Shown here: piece after piece, positions 1 through 7,321 of the stretch
Layout: the number at the start of each line of letters is the position of its first letter
Numbering within the stretch: the stretch's first letter is position 1
NCBI GenBank assembly: GCA_030621945.1
Contig: JAUXGS010000012.1
Location: forward strand, 1-11,804
Reading direction: 5' to 3'
From: Methanosarcinales archaeon
Lineage (GTDB): Archaea > Halobacteriota > Syntropharchaeia > Alkanophagales > Methanospirareceae
DNA length: 11,804 nt
Notes under the pieces: generated by a model
What the model saw: the letters and a program-made list of their open reading frames with translations, nothing else
Database searches by the model: none
What the model was told of the DNA's origin: nothing
Position numbers and translations under genes: made by a program

Positions 1-199
1 CATGGAATACAGCGGAACCTACGGAGACCCGCTTCTGGTAAAGAGACTAAAAGAATCGTTAAACGAAGCATCGTTGTTTTACGGTGGAGGCATTGAATCT
101 CAGGTGACCGCAGCCGAGATGTTGAGATATGCTGATGTTATTGTGGTTGGAAACGTGGTGTACACCGACATAGATAAATTTATTGAGACCATTCCTTGA
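1..199 (+). CDS. Geranylgeranylglyceryl phosphate synthase, C-terminal end (5' end outside window)
   Basis: This is the last 65 or so codons of a (beta/alpha)8 prenyltransferase that joins geranylgeranyl diphosphate to sn-glycerol-1-phosphate, the first committed step of archaeal ether-lipid synthesis. The visible part has the EYSGTYGDP motif, which resembles group I (Archaeoglobus/halophile-type) enzymes as I recall them. It is followed by the phosphate-binding segments FYGGGIES and VVGNVVY, typical of the PcrB/GGGPS family, and ends with TGA. The ATG at position 2 is almost certainly internal, since family members are about 230-250 residues and this motif lies deep in the barrel. The gene converges on mmp7, with 47 bp between the stop codons. 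The fragment cannot show the substrate chain length; a heptaprenyl-type PcrB is less likely in an archaeon. Confidence 0.85.
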   Translation, partial: MEYSGTYGDPLLVKRLKESLNEASLFYGGGIESQVTAAEMLRYADVIVVGNVVYTDIDKFIETIP

Positions 200-211
200 A
201 TGATGTTAGAG

Positions 212-238
212 TCCCCATCTCCAGTGGAAATGTGGGGG
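212..238. terminator. Possible hairpin between convergent genes
   Basis: TCCCCA (212-217) can pair with TGGGGG (233-238), leaving a 15-nt loop, in the 47-bp gap between the GGGP synthase and mmp7 stop codons. The position suits a shared terminator. The stem is short, includes one T-G wobble, and no T-tract follows on either strand, so this is weak evidence. Confidence 0.25.
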
Positions 239-246
239 TGTCCGGG

Positions 247-1140
247 TTAATAAATACTCCCTGTCACAGCTTCCGTGCGAATCTTTAGCAAATATCCTTT
301 AAACAAAGATTTTTTAAAATCACAAATTTCAGAGAGTTTCTTCTTACCAACTTCAACCTCCTTTATCCTTCCAAAATCTTCCTTCTCTATATTTACTCGT
401 AAACCATCCAATCGGATAATGATCGGTAACTCCTCCCCCGCTTCTGGTGGTATAACCATCTCTATCATATCTTTTATAAACAAAGGAGAAGCAGCTAACG
501 GATCTTCCTCTATCTCTCGCCGCCTCTCATCTACGATCTTCCCCAATTCCGCTGTCATATCATCTAAAACATCTATTTCACCTTTTCTCCTCATTCTATC
601 CGTCCTCCTTCCTATTCCACCTACATAATGTTCCACCGCGAGGTCAGGAGGCCCCCCAACCACCATGTAAGGTACATCAAGCATATCGCATAACCGCACC
701 TTCTCCTCTATACACTCCTTAAAACAGCCAAATACAAATACCGCGGCATCAAATTCCTCTATTATCTCCCGCTCTTGTATTGTCATCTGTGCTATCCTCT
801 GCCCCACACCCCTCGCCAGACCCAGCATATTGGTAATCGCACCTTTCCTCCTCAGAAATTCCCCTATATCACAAACAGGATCAACCGCGTGGTGTTTGCC
901 AAGAGAAGGAGTTATTATTACTATTTCCACTCCGGCTAATGGCAGCTCTTTGAACTTCCCACCCAGTTCTTTTATTTTATCCCTGATTACCCGCTCTTCC
1001 TCCTCAGGGAATGCTAAATGCAGCATTGTCTCCGTCTGCATTACCGATTCTTGCAATATAAACCCGCCTATATCCTCTATCAGCTCTTTCAACTCGTTAA
1101 ACTTGTACACACCACCCTCAAACATCATTATTTTATACAT
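247..1140 (-). CDS. mmp7: Methanogenesis marker protein 7 (Mmp7), MCR activation factor
   Basis: I recognise this as methanogenesis marker 7, a protein confined to organisms with methyl-coenzyme M reductase (MCR). Published work on Methanococcus maripaludis places Mmp7 in the ATP-driven MCR activation complex with McrC, Mmp17, Mmp3 and component A2. The protein is about 297 residues. Seen here: N-terminal FEGGVYKFNELKELIEDIGG, a central GLARGVGQRIAQM, then FVFGCFKECIEEKVRLC, which holds C139, C143 and C151 (C90 lies upstream) and could contribute metal-cluster ligands (inference). VGGPP follows. I start at the ATG at 1138-1140, because GGTGAG lies at good spacing upstream. A GTG at 1146 would overlap that ribosome site. 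The start overlaps the end of mmp17 by 8 nt (ATGTATAA), which suggests translational coupling. Confidence 0.85.
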   Translation of the reverse strand: MYKIMMFEGGVYKFNELKELIEDIGGFILQESVMQTETMLHLAFPEEEERVIRDKIKELGGKFKELPLAGVEIVIITPSLGKHHAVDPVCDIGEFLRRKGAITNMLGLARGVGQRIAQMTIQEREIIEEFDAAVFVFGCFKECIEEKVRLCDMLDVPYMVVGGPPDLAVEHYVGGIGRRTDRMRRKGEIDVLDDMTAELGKIVDERRREIEEDPLAASPLFIKDMIEMVIPPEAGEELPIIIRLDGLRVNIEKEDFGRIKEVEVGKKKLSEICDFKKSLFKGYLLKIRTEAVTGSIY

Positions 1141-1678
1141 ACGCACTCACCAGCTCTTCCGCTTTTTTCCTCCATTCTTCCCCTATTGGATTTTCAGAGG
1201 CAATAATAGTCAATCTACCGGTAGAAGGGATTGTAGACCGGACTCTTGTACCTTCGGGGAATATCCTGTCTATGCCATCCAGGATTCTCGCTACTAAATC
1301 CTCTCTGGGGTCATAGACAACCAACTCCTTGAGTTCGTCTATTTCCTTATCCTCGAATTTAAAACTTATCTCTAATCTGCTTATTTGCTGAACTCGCTCT
1401 CCATACTTATCCCAGAGCAGAGCAAGCAATTTAGGTGCATGTGTCTCATTCGTTATCCTTAACTTCCCCTCTTCTCGGTGCGTTATGTCCCCCACCTTTA
1501 TCGGACTCGATACTCGTCCTATCTTAACCGAGACAATAAAAACGTGTTCCTTCGGGTTGCAATACATGTAAACGAGGTCTAAATTACTTCTCACCCCCAC
1601 ATCCCTAAACGTATTCATACATATCTTCTCGTATGATGAATTTGCAAATTCATCTCCCCCTTCAACTTTTACCTCCAT
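1133..1678 (-). CDS. mmp17: Methanogenesis marker protein 17 (Mmp17)
   Basis: A protein of about 181 residues that I recognise as methanogenesis marker 17. It is found only with MCR and is reported as a subunit of the MCR activation complex. Visible family-like stretches are the N-terminal VEGGDEFANSSYEKI, a central LRITNETHAPKLLALLW, the short VVYDPRED, and the C-terminal FPEGTRVRSTIPSTGRL and ASENPIGEEW. The ATG at 1678 is chosen over an in-frame TTG at 1735. It has a near-perfect ribosome site (AGGAGGG, 1684-1690) five bases upstream, and family proteins begin at about this point as I remember them; the TTG has no such site. The gene sits 69 bp downstream of mmp14 and overlaps mmp7, so the three are probably co-transcribed. 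Confidence 0.82.
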   Translation of the reverse strand: MEVKVEGGDEFANSSYEKICMNTFRDVGVRSNLDLVYMYCNPKEHVFIVSVKIGRVSSPIKVGDITHREEGKLRITNETHAPKLLALLWDKYGERVQQISRLEISFKFEDKEIDELKELVVYDPREDLVARILDGIDRIFPEGTRVRSTIPSTGRLTIIASENPIGEEWRKKAEELVSAYV

Positions 1679-1683
1679 CTCAA

Positions 1684-1690
1684 CCCTCCT
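1684..1690 (-). promoter_or_regulatory. Ribosome binding site deciding the mmp17 start
   Basis: On the minus strand, AGGAGGG is followed by TTGAG and then the ATG at 1678. This strong site fixes the mmp17 start and makes the longer TTG-initiated reading unlikely. Confidence 0.75.
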
Positions 1691-1747
1691 AATTATCTTC
1701 TTCCTACCTTCGCTAATTAAGTAAACATCAGGCAAATTTATAAAGTG

Positions 1748-3187
1748 TTATTTTTTCTGCACTTTCACCCGCTGGCCATACAAACATCCGTGACCCTGAA
1801 TGCCACCTATAGGGTTCCCAACTGTTCCAAACTGGTGCATGCACCTCCCAAGGACGGCCGCACCTCGTGCCAGCGCATCGTCTGCAAATATCACCTCTTT
1901 ATCCATATTTCTACCAAATAATGCGCTTAGCTTCTCCAACAAAAGTTCGGGCTTTTTACCCGTTATTCCCGCTCTTCCGGTTATCCCTATCTTCGTGTTA
2001 TGCAGTAGTAAACCTTCCCCTTTCGCTATTCCTACCAACTCTTCCACTACACACGCCGATAACTCATCTATTACCGGGATAATATACTGCACCCCTTCCT
2101 CTTTCACGAGTTCGGCACCGATCTCCGCTATTTTAGGTAGATTTGAGAGGTTATCCCCCGCATCTATTCCAATTAACACCACGTCATTTCTCTCCGCTGC
2201 GTCTACATTCACCGGAATCCCCCCCATTCTCGTGCTACCATTTTTTACTTTTTCTATGCGTACCCGCTCTAAGATCTCCTCTACGTACCCTTTTACTACC
2301 TCCTTCCTTATTCTCTTCCTCGGGAGACTCGCTTTTGCTAAATCGAGTACTGAAGGGAAATTAACGTTCACCACTTTTGATACCACCGCATCAGGTATCG
2401 CACCGGCTAAGCCGCAAAAGCTCCCTATAACGCGTGCGTATGGCAAATCATCATTGGTTATTCTACCTGCGAGGGTAGTGCCGAAATCTAAAGATAGAAC
2501 TGGGCTACGATAATCAACATCCAACCATTTAGCCGCTTCTTTAAGTCCAGCAGTTACAAGTTCACCTTCCATCTCATTTCCCACCATTGACTCCCCCCCC
2601 GGTGGGAGGTCCCCGGTCACAGCGCCGTCGAAATAGGTCTTTTCCATCCGTGAAAACGCCCTCAAATCAGGGGGGATGTTCTCTATAGTCATAGGCGATA
2701 TCATCTTCCGGGGCGGCACACCAGCGAGCATGCACCCTTTTGCTAAGGCTTTTATTACCCCCGCCACCTCATCCATTCTGTGGAAACACGCGGTGACACC
2801 GGTTGAGCGCACTACGAAATGCAAATCAGCGATGGTTATTCCTGCTGACCGTGTACATTCCTGCAGTGTCGCTTTCACCAGTTTCGCAATAGAGTCCTCG
2901 GAAAGGTCAACCATACTTATCGTATGGCAGAAAGCCTCGCGAGGAGATATAGCCTCACGAGTCATTTTTACCGCCTTGTCAAGGATATATGTATGTCCAC
3001 TTTTCAGATCTGTCGCGGTTAAGATAGCTTTAGTGGTGCTGTTCCCAAGCTCAACACTTGCCACGATAAAAATCGGCTTTAGTGAAAGATCCCCCCGGGA
3101 CAGCCGCAACCTGAAATATAAGTCTGAGTAACTGATCCGTTCCGTTTCCAATAATTTTGGCTGGCGCCTCCTCTCAAATAGCCCCAT
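1748..3187 (-). CDS. mmp14: Methanogenesis marker protein 14 (Mmp14), ASKHA-like
   Basis: A 479-residue protein that I recognise as methanogenesis marker 14, found with MCR-bearing archaea. Its biochemical role is unknown to me. It carries features of actin/hexokinase-fold (ASKHA) ATPases: a first phosphate-loop-like segment IVASVELGNSTTKAIL (residues 41-56), a second LSLDFGTTLAGR (231-242), and a later IGIDAGDNLSNLP. The C-terminus FGTVGNPIGGIQGHGC is also typical of the family. About 38 residues precede the first conserved block. Inference: it could be an ATP-using activase, by analogy with reductive activators of ASKHA type. AAAGGAGT (3191-3198) lies just before the ATG at 3187, supporting this start. 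It is the first gene of the mmp14-17-7 unit and is divergent from mtrE. A run of eight G (plus-strand C at 2593-2600) lies inside the gene; the frame is intact. Confidence 0.82.
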   Translation of the reverse strand: MGLFERRRQPKLLETERISYSDLYFRLRLSRGDLSLKPIFIVASVELGNSTTKAILTATDLKSGHTYILDKAVKMTREAISPREAFCHTISMVDLSEDSIAKLVKATLQECTRSAGITIADLHFVVRSTGVTACFHRMDEVAGVIKALAKGCMLAGVPPRKMISPMTIENIPPDLRAFSRMEKTYFDGAVTGDLPPGGESMVGNEMEGELVTAGLKEAAKWLDVDYRSPVLSLDFGTTLAGRITNDDLPYARVIGSFCGLAGAIPDAVVSKVVNVNFPSVLDLAKASLPRKRIRKEVVKGYVEEILERVRIEKVKNGSTRMGGIPVNVDAAERNDVVLIGIDAGDNLSNLPKIAEIGAELVKEEGVQYIIPVIDELSACVVEELVGIAKGEGLLLHNTKIGITGRAGITGKKPELLLEKLSALFGRNMDKEVIFADDALARGAAVLGRCMHQFGTVGNPIGGIQGHGCLYGQRVKVQKK

Positions 3188-3221
3188 ATTACTCCTTTGT
3201 GCTCGCAGTGCACATGCTTAA

Positions 3222-3229
3222 GGTATAAA
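3222..3229 (-). promoter_or_regulatory. TATA box of the mmp14-17-7 unit
   Basis: The minus strand reads TTTATACC. Transcription would start about 25 nt further on, near 3200, giving a leader of roughly 13 nt that just contains the AAAGGAGT ribosome site. The spacing is consistent with an archaeal promoter, but no start site was measured. Confidence 0.5.
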
Positions 3230-3267
3230 CACAACGTCGTTTAATAAACATATCGGTTTTTTGGTGA

Positions 3268-3299
3268 ACATGCTCATACATAGATACATGCTCTTACAT
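3268..3299. repeat. Two 14-bp direct repeats in the divergent promoter region
   Basis: ACATGCTCATACAT (3268-3281) and ACATGCTCTTACAT (3286-3299) differ at one base and are spaced 18 bp start to start. The ACATGCT core occurs a third time at 3212-3218, next to the mmp14 promoter. Repeats between two divergent promoters suggest a regulator binding site (inference). Confidence 0.45.
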
Positions 3300-3361
3300 C
3301 AAGATAGCTGCTATAAAAATCAGCACGTTCTCCGCATCCAGCACACGGCTTATGTTAGCCA

Positions 3362-3386
3362 TTTTGGTTATATCACTAACCCAAAA
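3362..3386. repeat. Imperfect inverted repeat upstream of the mtr promoter
   Basis: TTTTGGTTA (3362-3370), a 6-bp spacer TATCAC, then TAACCCAAAA (3377-3386). The arms are complementary apart from one extra base. It lies about 65 bp upstream of the mtr TATA box and could be an operator half-site pair (inference). Confidence 0.4.
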
Positions 3387-3450
3387 CGGTAGCTATTTAA
3401 GTGTAAACTAAAATAATCTTAAACATTTTTTGTGGTGAAAAAATAGAAAG

Positions 3451-3459
3451 CTTTATATG
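3451..3459 (+). promoter_or_regulatory. TATA box of the mtr operon
   Basis: CTTTATATG follows a purine-rich AATAGAAAG that can serve as BRE. The box centre is about 28 nt before the mtrE ATG. At the usual archaeal spacing of about 25-27 nt, transcription would begin at or 1-3 nt before the start codon. Confidence 0.6.
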
Positions 3460-3482
3460 GTGACCCTGTCTAATTTTCGTTC

Positions 3483-4466
3483 ATGCCAATAGAAGTAGTA
3501 TTGCTTTTTGCATGGATGTTAGTGATAGCGTTCTTAGCGTTCATAGCATGTACGTTCGAGGACTTGGAGTCAGATATTGGATCTCAGAGCAATCCGAATT
3601 CGCAAGTGCAGCTAGCGGCGCAGGTGGGGCAGATAAATCGGTTCTTTAACAAAGCGATTTCAGGCGAGCCATTATCGAATGCAATGTATTGTGTAACGGC
3701 GGGGACGATAGCATGGTTACTATTGCGGCAGTTTGAGCCTTTAGTTCCGGGTGAGGAATGGAAGGCGGCAGTGCTGGCCATACCCATCGGTGTACTCGCG
3801 GCAACAATGATCAACATGATATTTTCGACGACATCGCATTGCGGCAGAACAGCGGCACAGAAGCGTTTCGAGCAACCAATCTATCTCGATGTGTTATACG
3901 GGCATCTGATACCGATTGGAGCGCACGCGTTTATGACGACGTTCTGTATCACCTGCATAGCTTACATACAGAGCAACATAGGGACTCTGTCAGGGAACCC
4001 AGCATTGGATCATCCGTTTGCCCTACCCCTACTCGGATTCATCTGGGGGATTACGGTGGGCGCAATAGGATCCTCTACCGGTGATGTACATTATGGAGCG
4101 GAGCGAGAGTTTCAAGACAGGCCGTTTGGCGAAGGAAAGCGGGTAGTTTACCACGGTAAGATCACGAGATATGCAGAGTGCGGTGTACGGACACAGAAGG
4201 ACATTGCAGGTTTCTGTTTGAAATTCGGTGCGCCGTGTACGGGAATGACCTTCGGACTCATCATTCTGTTTGAGAACTGGAGGAGTATGGTTGGGATGCA
4301 GCTCGGAGGCTTTTTACCAGCATTACCAGCCTTTACAGCGACCGGTGATATGGCAGCGATATTCGGTATCGTACTGGGACTCCTTATAGTAGCAGCGTTG
4401 ATGGTGGGAAACATAGTGTTCGTGAAATGGGTGAGAAAGAAATATGGGCCTTTTGTAGGAGTGTGA
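3483..4466 (+). CDS. mtrE: Methyl-H4MPT:coenzyme M methyltransferase subunit E
   Basis: MtrE is one of the three large integral membrane subunits of the Na+-translocating methyltransferase Mtr, which moves the methyl group between tetrahydromethanopterin and coenzyme M. The protein has 327 residues with about seven hydrophobic segments (near 5-24, 67-83, 95-114, 141-162, 179-196, 243-262 and 291-315). The family block SDIGSQSNPNSQVQL lies in the first loop (30-44), and GAIGSSTGDVHYGAERE (193-209) is a strong signature. It is the first gene of the eight-gene operon. No Shine-Dalgarno sequence precedes the ATG and the TATA box is very close, so translation may be leaderless. Subunit identity is clear. 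Confidence 0.97.
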   Translation: MPIEVVLLFAWMLVIAFLAFIACTFEDLESDIGSQSNPNSQVQLAAQVGQINRFFNKAISGEPLSNAMYCVTAGTIAWLLLRQFEPLVPGEEWKAAVLAIPIGVLAATMINMIFSTTSHCGRTAAQKRFEQPIYLDVLYGHLIPIGAHAFMTTFCITCIAYIQSNIGTLSGNPALDHPFALPLLGFIWGITVGAIGSSTGDVHYGAEREFQDRPFGEGKRVVYHGKITRYAECGVRTQKDIAGFCLKFGAPCTGMTFGLIILFENWRSMVGMQLGGFLPALPAFTATGDMAAIFGIVLGLLIVAALMVGNIVFVKWVRKKYGPFVGV

Positions 4467-4475
4467 TGAGATAAA

Positions 4476-5177
4476 ATGGAACCAGTAATGATGATTTTGA
4501 TAGTGGGATGTGTGGTGATAGGTGGGTTACTTGCAAGTTTAGGCGCTCATCTATTACCAGTGGGCGGTGCACCAGCGGCAATGGGCACAGCAACAGGAAT
4601 CGCAACGGGGACAGTCCAGATAATGCTTGGAGCGGTAATGACCGGGTTATTCACAGCGGCATCAGTGGCTACGTTCACAGACAGTCTCCTTCTCGTATCG
4701 TTATCCGGTGCAGTCGGCGCTACGGTGATGATGTGTGTGGTCATGTTCATGGCGAATATCGTTTATGCCTTTGGCTGTGGTATCGTTCCAATTTCAGGCA
4801 GAGTAGACGTGGACCCGATAACAAAGGAGCCACAAGCTCCGTACAGGACACCTCAAACCGATGGGCACGGCGTGCCAAACGTGGTTTATGTATCCGGCGC
4901 CATAGGAGGGTTCTTAGCAGGTTTCGCCGGTGCGCTCATGTACTACGCGCTACTGAACTACGCACACTTTTCAGCAGGCCTGGCAGCGATTGTGGCGTTA
5001 TCTATCTTCGTAGCCAACGCGATACTTGCAGCGTACAACATACGAGGCACCATAGAAGGATTCCATGACCCGAAGTTCAAGCGACTGCCAAAAGCACTGA
5101 TCTCATCGTTTGCGGTCTCGCTGCTTTGCGGAATAGTGGTCGTGCTTGCAGCAACGATATTAGGAGGAGCGTTGTAA
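4476..5177 (+). CDS. mtrD: Methyl-H4MPT:coenzyme M methyltransferase subunit D
   Basis: MtrD is an integral membrane subunit of the Na+-pumping Mtr complex. The 233-residue protein has about six hydrophobic segments. The loop DPITKEPQAPYRTP (113-126) leads into GHGVPNVVYVSGAIGG, and IRGTIEGFHDPKFKR (189-203) sits just before the last membrane helix. All of these are characteristic of MtrD. Length matches the family. It begins 9 bp after mtrE. The GTGATGAG at the mtrE stop resembles an extended ribosome site but overlaps the stop codon, so translation is probably coupled to mtrE. Confidence 0.97.
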   Translation: MEPVMMILIVGCVVIGGLLASLGAHLLPVGGAPAAMGTATGIATGTVQIMLGAVMTGLFTAASVATFTDSLLLVSLSGAVGATVMMCVVMFMANIVYAFGCGIVPISGRVDVDPITKEPQAPYRTPQTDGHGVPNVVYVSGAIGGFLAGFAGALMYYALLNYAHFSAGLAAIVALSIFVANAILAAYNIRGTIEGFHDPKFKRLPKALISSFAVSLLCGIVVVLAATILGGAL

Positions 5178-5178
5178 A

Positions 5179-6030
5179 ATGACAGTAACACCAGCAGTAA
5201 TAGAAGAAGAAGAGCCAACAAAAAAGGGTTTGTCGTTCAAATTCCCGCCGGAAGAGACGGAGATGGGACTCATCGCAGGTATAATTGGCGCGGTGATAGT
5301 CATATTTACGGGCTTGCCAGCAGTGATAAAAGGAGTGGGGCTACTTTTAGTCTTACTCTGGGGTATGGATTCAGTGCGAAAGACGTCTAAGTATGGATTA
5401 GGGACTGGCGTTCCATCCATAGGCGTGCTGGCGACAGGTTATGGTGTCGTAGGAGCGCTGATGGGATTGGCCGTCGCAGAGTATGGTAGAGTGGGTCAGT
5501 TGTATCCGGCAGTGTTGGTTGGTGTCATAGTCATGGGCGCCATTGGCCTGGTATCAGGGATATTTGCGAACGGTGAGAAGTTCATAGCGATGAAAATACC
5601 GAGATTAGAGCGGGCGATGATGGAGTTAGGAATGGCAGGGACACTTGCAATCTTGCTCGAATGTTCCATCTTGACCGGCTCGCTGAGCTTCGCCGCAGTG
5701 GTAGACAACGTAATGACTACAGGGCTTATTGCACTGCTGTTCATCTTCAATTGTTTTGCGATGCTCCATCCGTACAATGCATGTCTCGGACCAGATGAGC
5801 GAAGAGAGAGAACAAGAATGTGTGCGGTAGAGATTTCAGGGTTGATATGCGTCCTGTTGGGATTAGCTATGATCGGACTCGGTACTTCTCCGTATGGGAT
5901 TTTAGACGGAGTGTCACTGGTAGTCTTTGGAGCGATCGTATGGGTAGTGTTCTTCAGGATGTTCATCAAAGCCTGCATGGATGAGTGCTATGCGACAGTC
6001 GGAACAGGATTGATCAAAACGATAGAATAA
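5179..6030 (+). CDS. mtrC: Methyl-H4MPT:coenzyme M methyltransferase subunit C
   Basis: MtrC is the third large membrane subunit of Mtr, forming the membrane core with MtrD and MtrE. The 283-residue protein has an acidic, soluble N-terminus (EEEEP near 9-13) followed by about seven or eight hydrophobic segments. The diagnostic motif is LHPYNACLGPDERRERT (196-212); MKIPRLERAMMELGMAG (138-154) is also conserved in the family. The ATG lies one base after the mtrD stop, with AGGAGG (5162-5167) inside the end of mtrD as ribosome site. Confidence 0.97.
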   Translation: MTVTPAVIEEEEPTKKGLSFKFPPEETEMGLIAGIIGAVIVIFTGLPAVIKGVGLLLVLLWGMDSVRKTSKYGLGTGVPSIGVLATGYGVVGALMGLAVAEYGRVGQLYPAVLVGVIVMGAIGLVSGIFANGEKFIAMKIPRLERAMMELGMAGTLAILLECSILTGSLSFAAVVDNVMTTGLIALLFIFNCFAMLHPYNACLGPDERRERTRMCAVEISGLICVLLGLAMIGLGTSPYGILDGVSLVVFGAIVWVVFFRMFIKACMDECYATVGTGLIKTIE

Positions 6031-6053
6031 AGGAAGGAGGAAAAAAAGAAAAC

Positions 6054-6356
6054 ATGATCGTAATCAATGAGAAGTTTGGTATTGTTTTGGATCCAGACAC
6101 GCTTACCGTAGGAGTCAGCAGACCGGGGTTCTATAAAGTGAATCTTGCACCGATAGAAGAGCAAATAACGGTTATGGAAGATGCAGTGGACGACCTGCTC
6201 AATTGCCTTGATCCAACAACCGGTTTCAAACTGTCACAGCCAAACAGAGAGGGAGCGTTGAGTAACGCGGGCTTCATGACCTTTTTCATGCTCGGAATTA
6301 CCTTTGCTATATTAGCGGTCGCAATAGTGTTCATAGCCTTAGGAGGAGGTGTGTGA
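6054..6356 (+). CDS. mtrB: Methyl-H4MPT:coenzyme M methyltransferase subunit B
   Basis: MtrB is a small single-span subunit of Mtr. The 100-residue protein starts MIVINEKFGIVLDPDT, has a soluble part with VSRPGFYKVNLAPIEEQI (21-38) and DDLLNCLDPTTG, and ends in one membrane helix (about 74-97). I start at the ATG at 6054. An in-frame ATG at 5985 would lie inside mtrC and add 23 residues unlike the family. GGAGG at 6036-6040 lies 13 bases upstream, a wide spacing also seen before mtrH. Confidence 0.95.
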   Translation: MIVINEKFGIVLDPDTLTVGVSRPGFYKVNLAPIEEQITVMEDAVDDLLNCLDPTTGFKLSQPNREGALSNAGFMTFFMLGITFAILAVAIVFIALGGGV

Positions 6357-6358
6357 AG

Positions 6359-7090
6359 ATGGCAGAGAAGAAAGAAGTTCCGGATGGATGGCCGCTGGTA
6401 ACCGGCGACTATGAAGTAGGCGATCCGCAGAGTTGCGTGGCAATATCCTCAAATGGGTCGTATTTCCACATGGAACATTTGAAAGGAGTCGCAATACAGG
6501 GACCGGACAAGACAGAGAACATCGGGTTAGAGAAGATAATGACGAACGTCATCTCAAACCCAAACATACGATTCATCATCGCAGGAGGTGCGGAAGTTCC
6601 GGGGCATATAAGTGCTGGTTCTTTGATAGCACTGGTGGCGAACGGTGTTGACCCGTCGACTCATAAGATAATCGGAACCCCGGGAGCAATTCCATTCATC
6701 GAGAACTTACCGAGTGAAGCAGTGGAGCGATTTAGACAGCAGGTGGAAGTAATAGACATGATCGGGGAGGAAGATTACGGGAAATTAAATGCAAAGGTCA
6801 AGGAGCTTACAGCTCGTGACCCGGGAGCGTTTCCTGAAGATCCGATAATTGTGAAAATGGGCGGCGAGGAAGCGGGTGCAGCAGTGTTAGAAATGCCGTT
6901 GGCCATGCCTGCCACTCCTCAGATGTCCACAATCGACCGTGCCACGGCGCAGATAACCTACAAGACAACGATAATGGCGAGGGACCAGAAGTTAACTTCA
7001 GGGCTATCGAAAAACGGTCTTTTCGGACTCATGGCGGGGTTGATAAGCGCGTTCATCTTCCTTTTGCCACTCATATTGGGGGTGATATAA
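6359..7090 (+). CDS. mtrA: Methyl-H4MPT:coenzyme M methyltransferase subunit A (corrinoid protein)
   Basis: MtrA carries the cobamide whose cobalt accepts and donates the methyl group in Mtr. The 243-residue protein has a cytoplasmic domain (about 1-180), a linker and one C-terminal membrane helix (about 221-242). Family features are DGWPLVTGDYEVGDP (9-23), KTENIGLEKI (51-60), NPNIRF, TPGAIPFIENLP and the ELTARDPGAF block. H83 in GGAEVPGHISAGS matches the position of the His (His84) earlier implicated in cobalt binding in M. marburgensis. Compared with Methanosarcina as I remember it, the HLPGQPIL-like segment and two cysteines near the N-terminus are replaced (SSNGSYFHMEHLKG, QGPDKTEN). The ATG at 6359 has AGGAGGAGGT eight bases upstream; an in-frame GTG at 6353 sits too close to that site. 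Confidence 0.95.
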   Translation: MAEKKEVPDGWPLVTGDYEVGDPQSCVAISSNGSYFHMEHLKGVAIQGPDKTENIGLEKIMTNVISNPNIRFIIAGGAEVPGHISAGSLIALVANGVDPSTHKIIGTPGAIPFIENLPSEAVERFRQQVEVIDMIGEEDYGKLNAKVKELTARDPGAFPEDPIIVKMGGEEAGAAVLEMPLAMPATPQMSTIDRATAQITYKTTIMARDQKLTSGLSKNGLFGLMAGLISAFIFLLPLILGVI

Positions 7091-7294
7091 ATGGCGCCAC
7101 AGAAGGTAGTACAACAAACACCGGAAACGGCGGTTTTAACTGCACGAATAGAGGACCTGAGACACTTTATAACGATGATCGGCCGTGATTCACGGTTCGC
7201 AGCGGGACTCTGGGCTGGATTCGTAAAAGGTCTGGCAATCGGGATTTTCGTAAGTACCCTTTTCGTCGGTCTTAAACTTTTGGTAATGGTGTAG
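7091..7294 (+). CDS. mtrF: Methyl-H4MPT:coenzyme M methyltransferase subunit F
   Basis: MtrF is a small membrane-anchored subunit of Mtr related to the C-terminal part of MtrA. The 67-residue protein has a soluble helix with IEDLRHFITMIGRDSRFAAG (20-39) and one membrane helix (about 43-66). The ATG directly abuts the mtrA stop codon, and GGGGTGAT (7079-7086), the extended Shine-Dalgarno type, lies within the last mtrA codons. Size, position between mtrA and mtrG, and sequence agree with MtrF. Confidence 0.92.
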   Translation: MAPQKVVQQTPETAVLTARIEDLRHFITMIGRDSRFAAGLWAGFVKGLAIGIFVSTLFVGLKLLVMV

Positions 7295-7321
7295 GTAGGA
7301 GGATAAGAGGAGAAAAGAAGA

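Larger units (their letters stand above)
3188..3482. promoter_or_regulatory. Divergent control region between mmp14 and mtrE
   Basis: This 295-bp gene-free stretch separates two outward-facing methane-metabolism units. It holds a promoter for each side, the ACATGCT direct repeats, the TTTTGGTTA inverted repeat and two further plus-strand AT-rich boxes (CTATAAAAAT, 3311-3320; CTATTTAAG, near 3393) that might be extra TATA elements for mtr. I see no ORF, tRNA or recognisable structured RNA in it. Confidence 0.6.

Noticed and set aside
1133..1735. Longer mmp17 starting at TTG 1735 (200 residues)
   Set aside because: The TTG has no ribosome site, whereas the ATG at 1678 has AGGAGGG at ideal spacing and matches the family's usual beginning.
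1800..2513. A 237-codon open frame on the plus strand opposite mmp14
   Set aside because: It is antisense to a conserved coding region, and its composition (Ser/Pro/Thr-rich) is that of a shadow frame.
2593..2600. Run of eight C (G8 in the coding strand of mmp14) as a possible phase-variation tract
   Set aside because: The tract encodes an ordinary Pro-Gly-Gly stretch, the frame is intact, and a housekeeping-type marker gene is an unlikely target. One short run is not enough evidence.
5985..6053. N-terminal extension of MtrB starting inside mtrC
   Set aside because: The extra 23 residues come from the mtrC end and the purine-rich ribosome-site region and do not look like MtrB. The ATG at 6054 fits the family.
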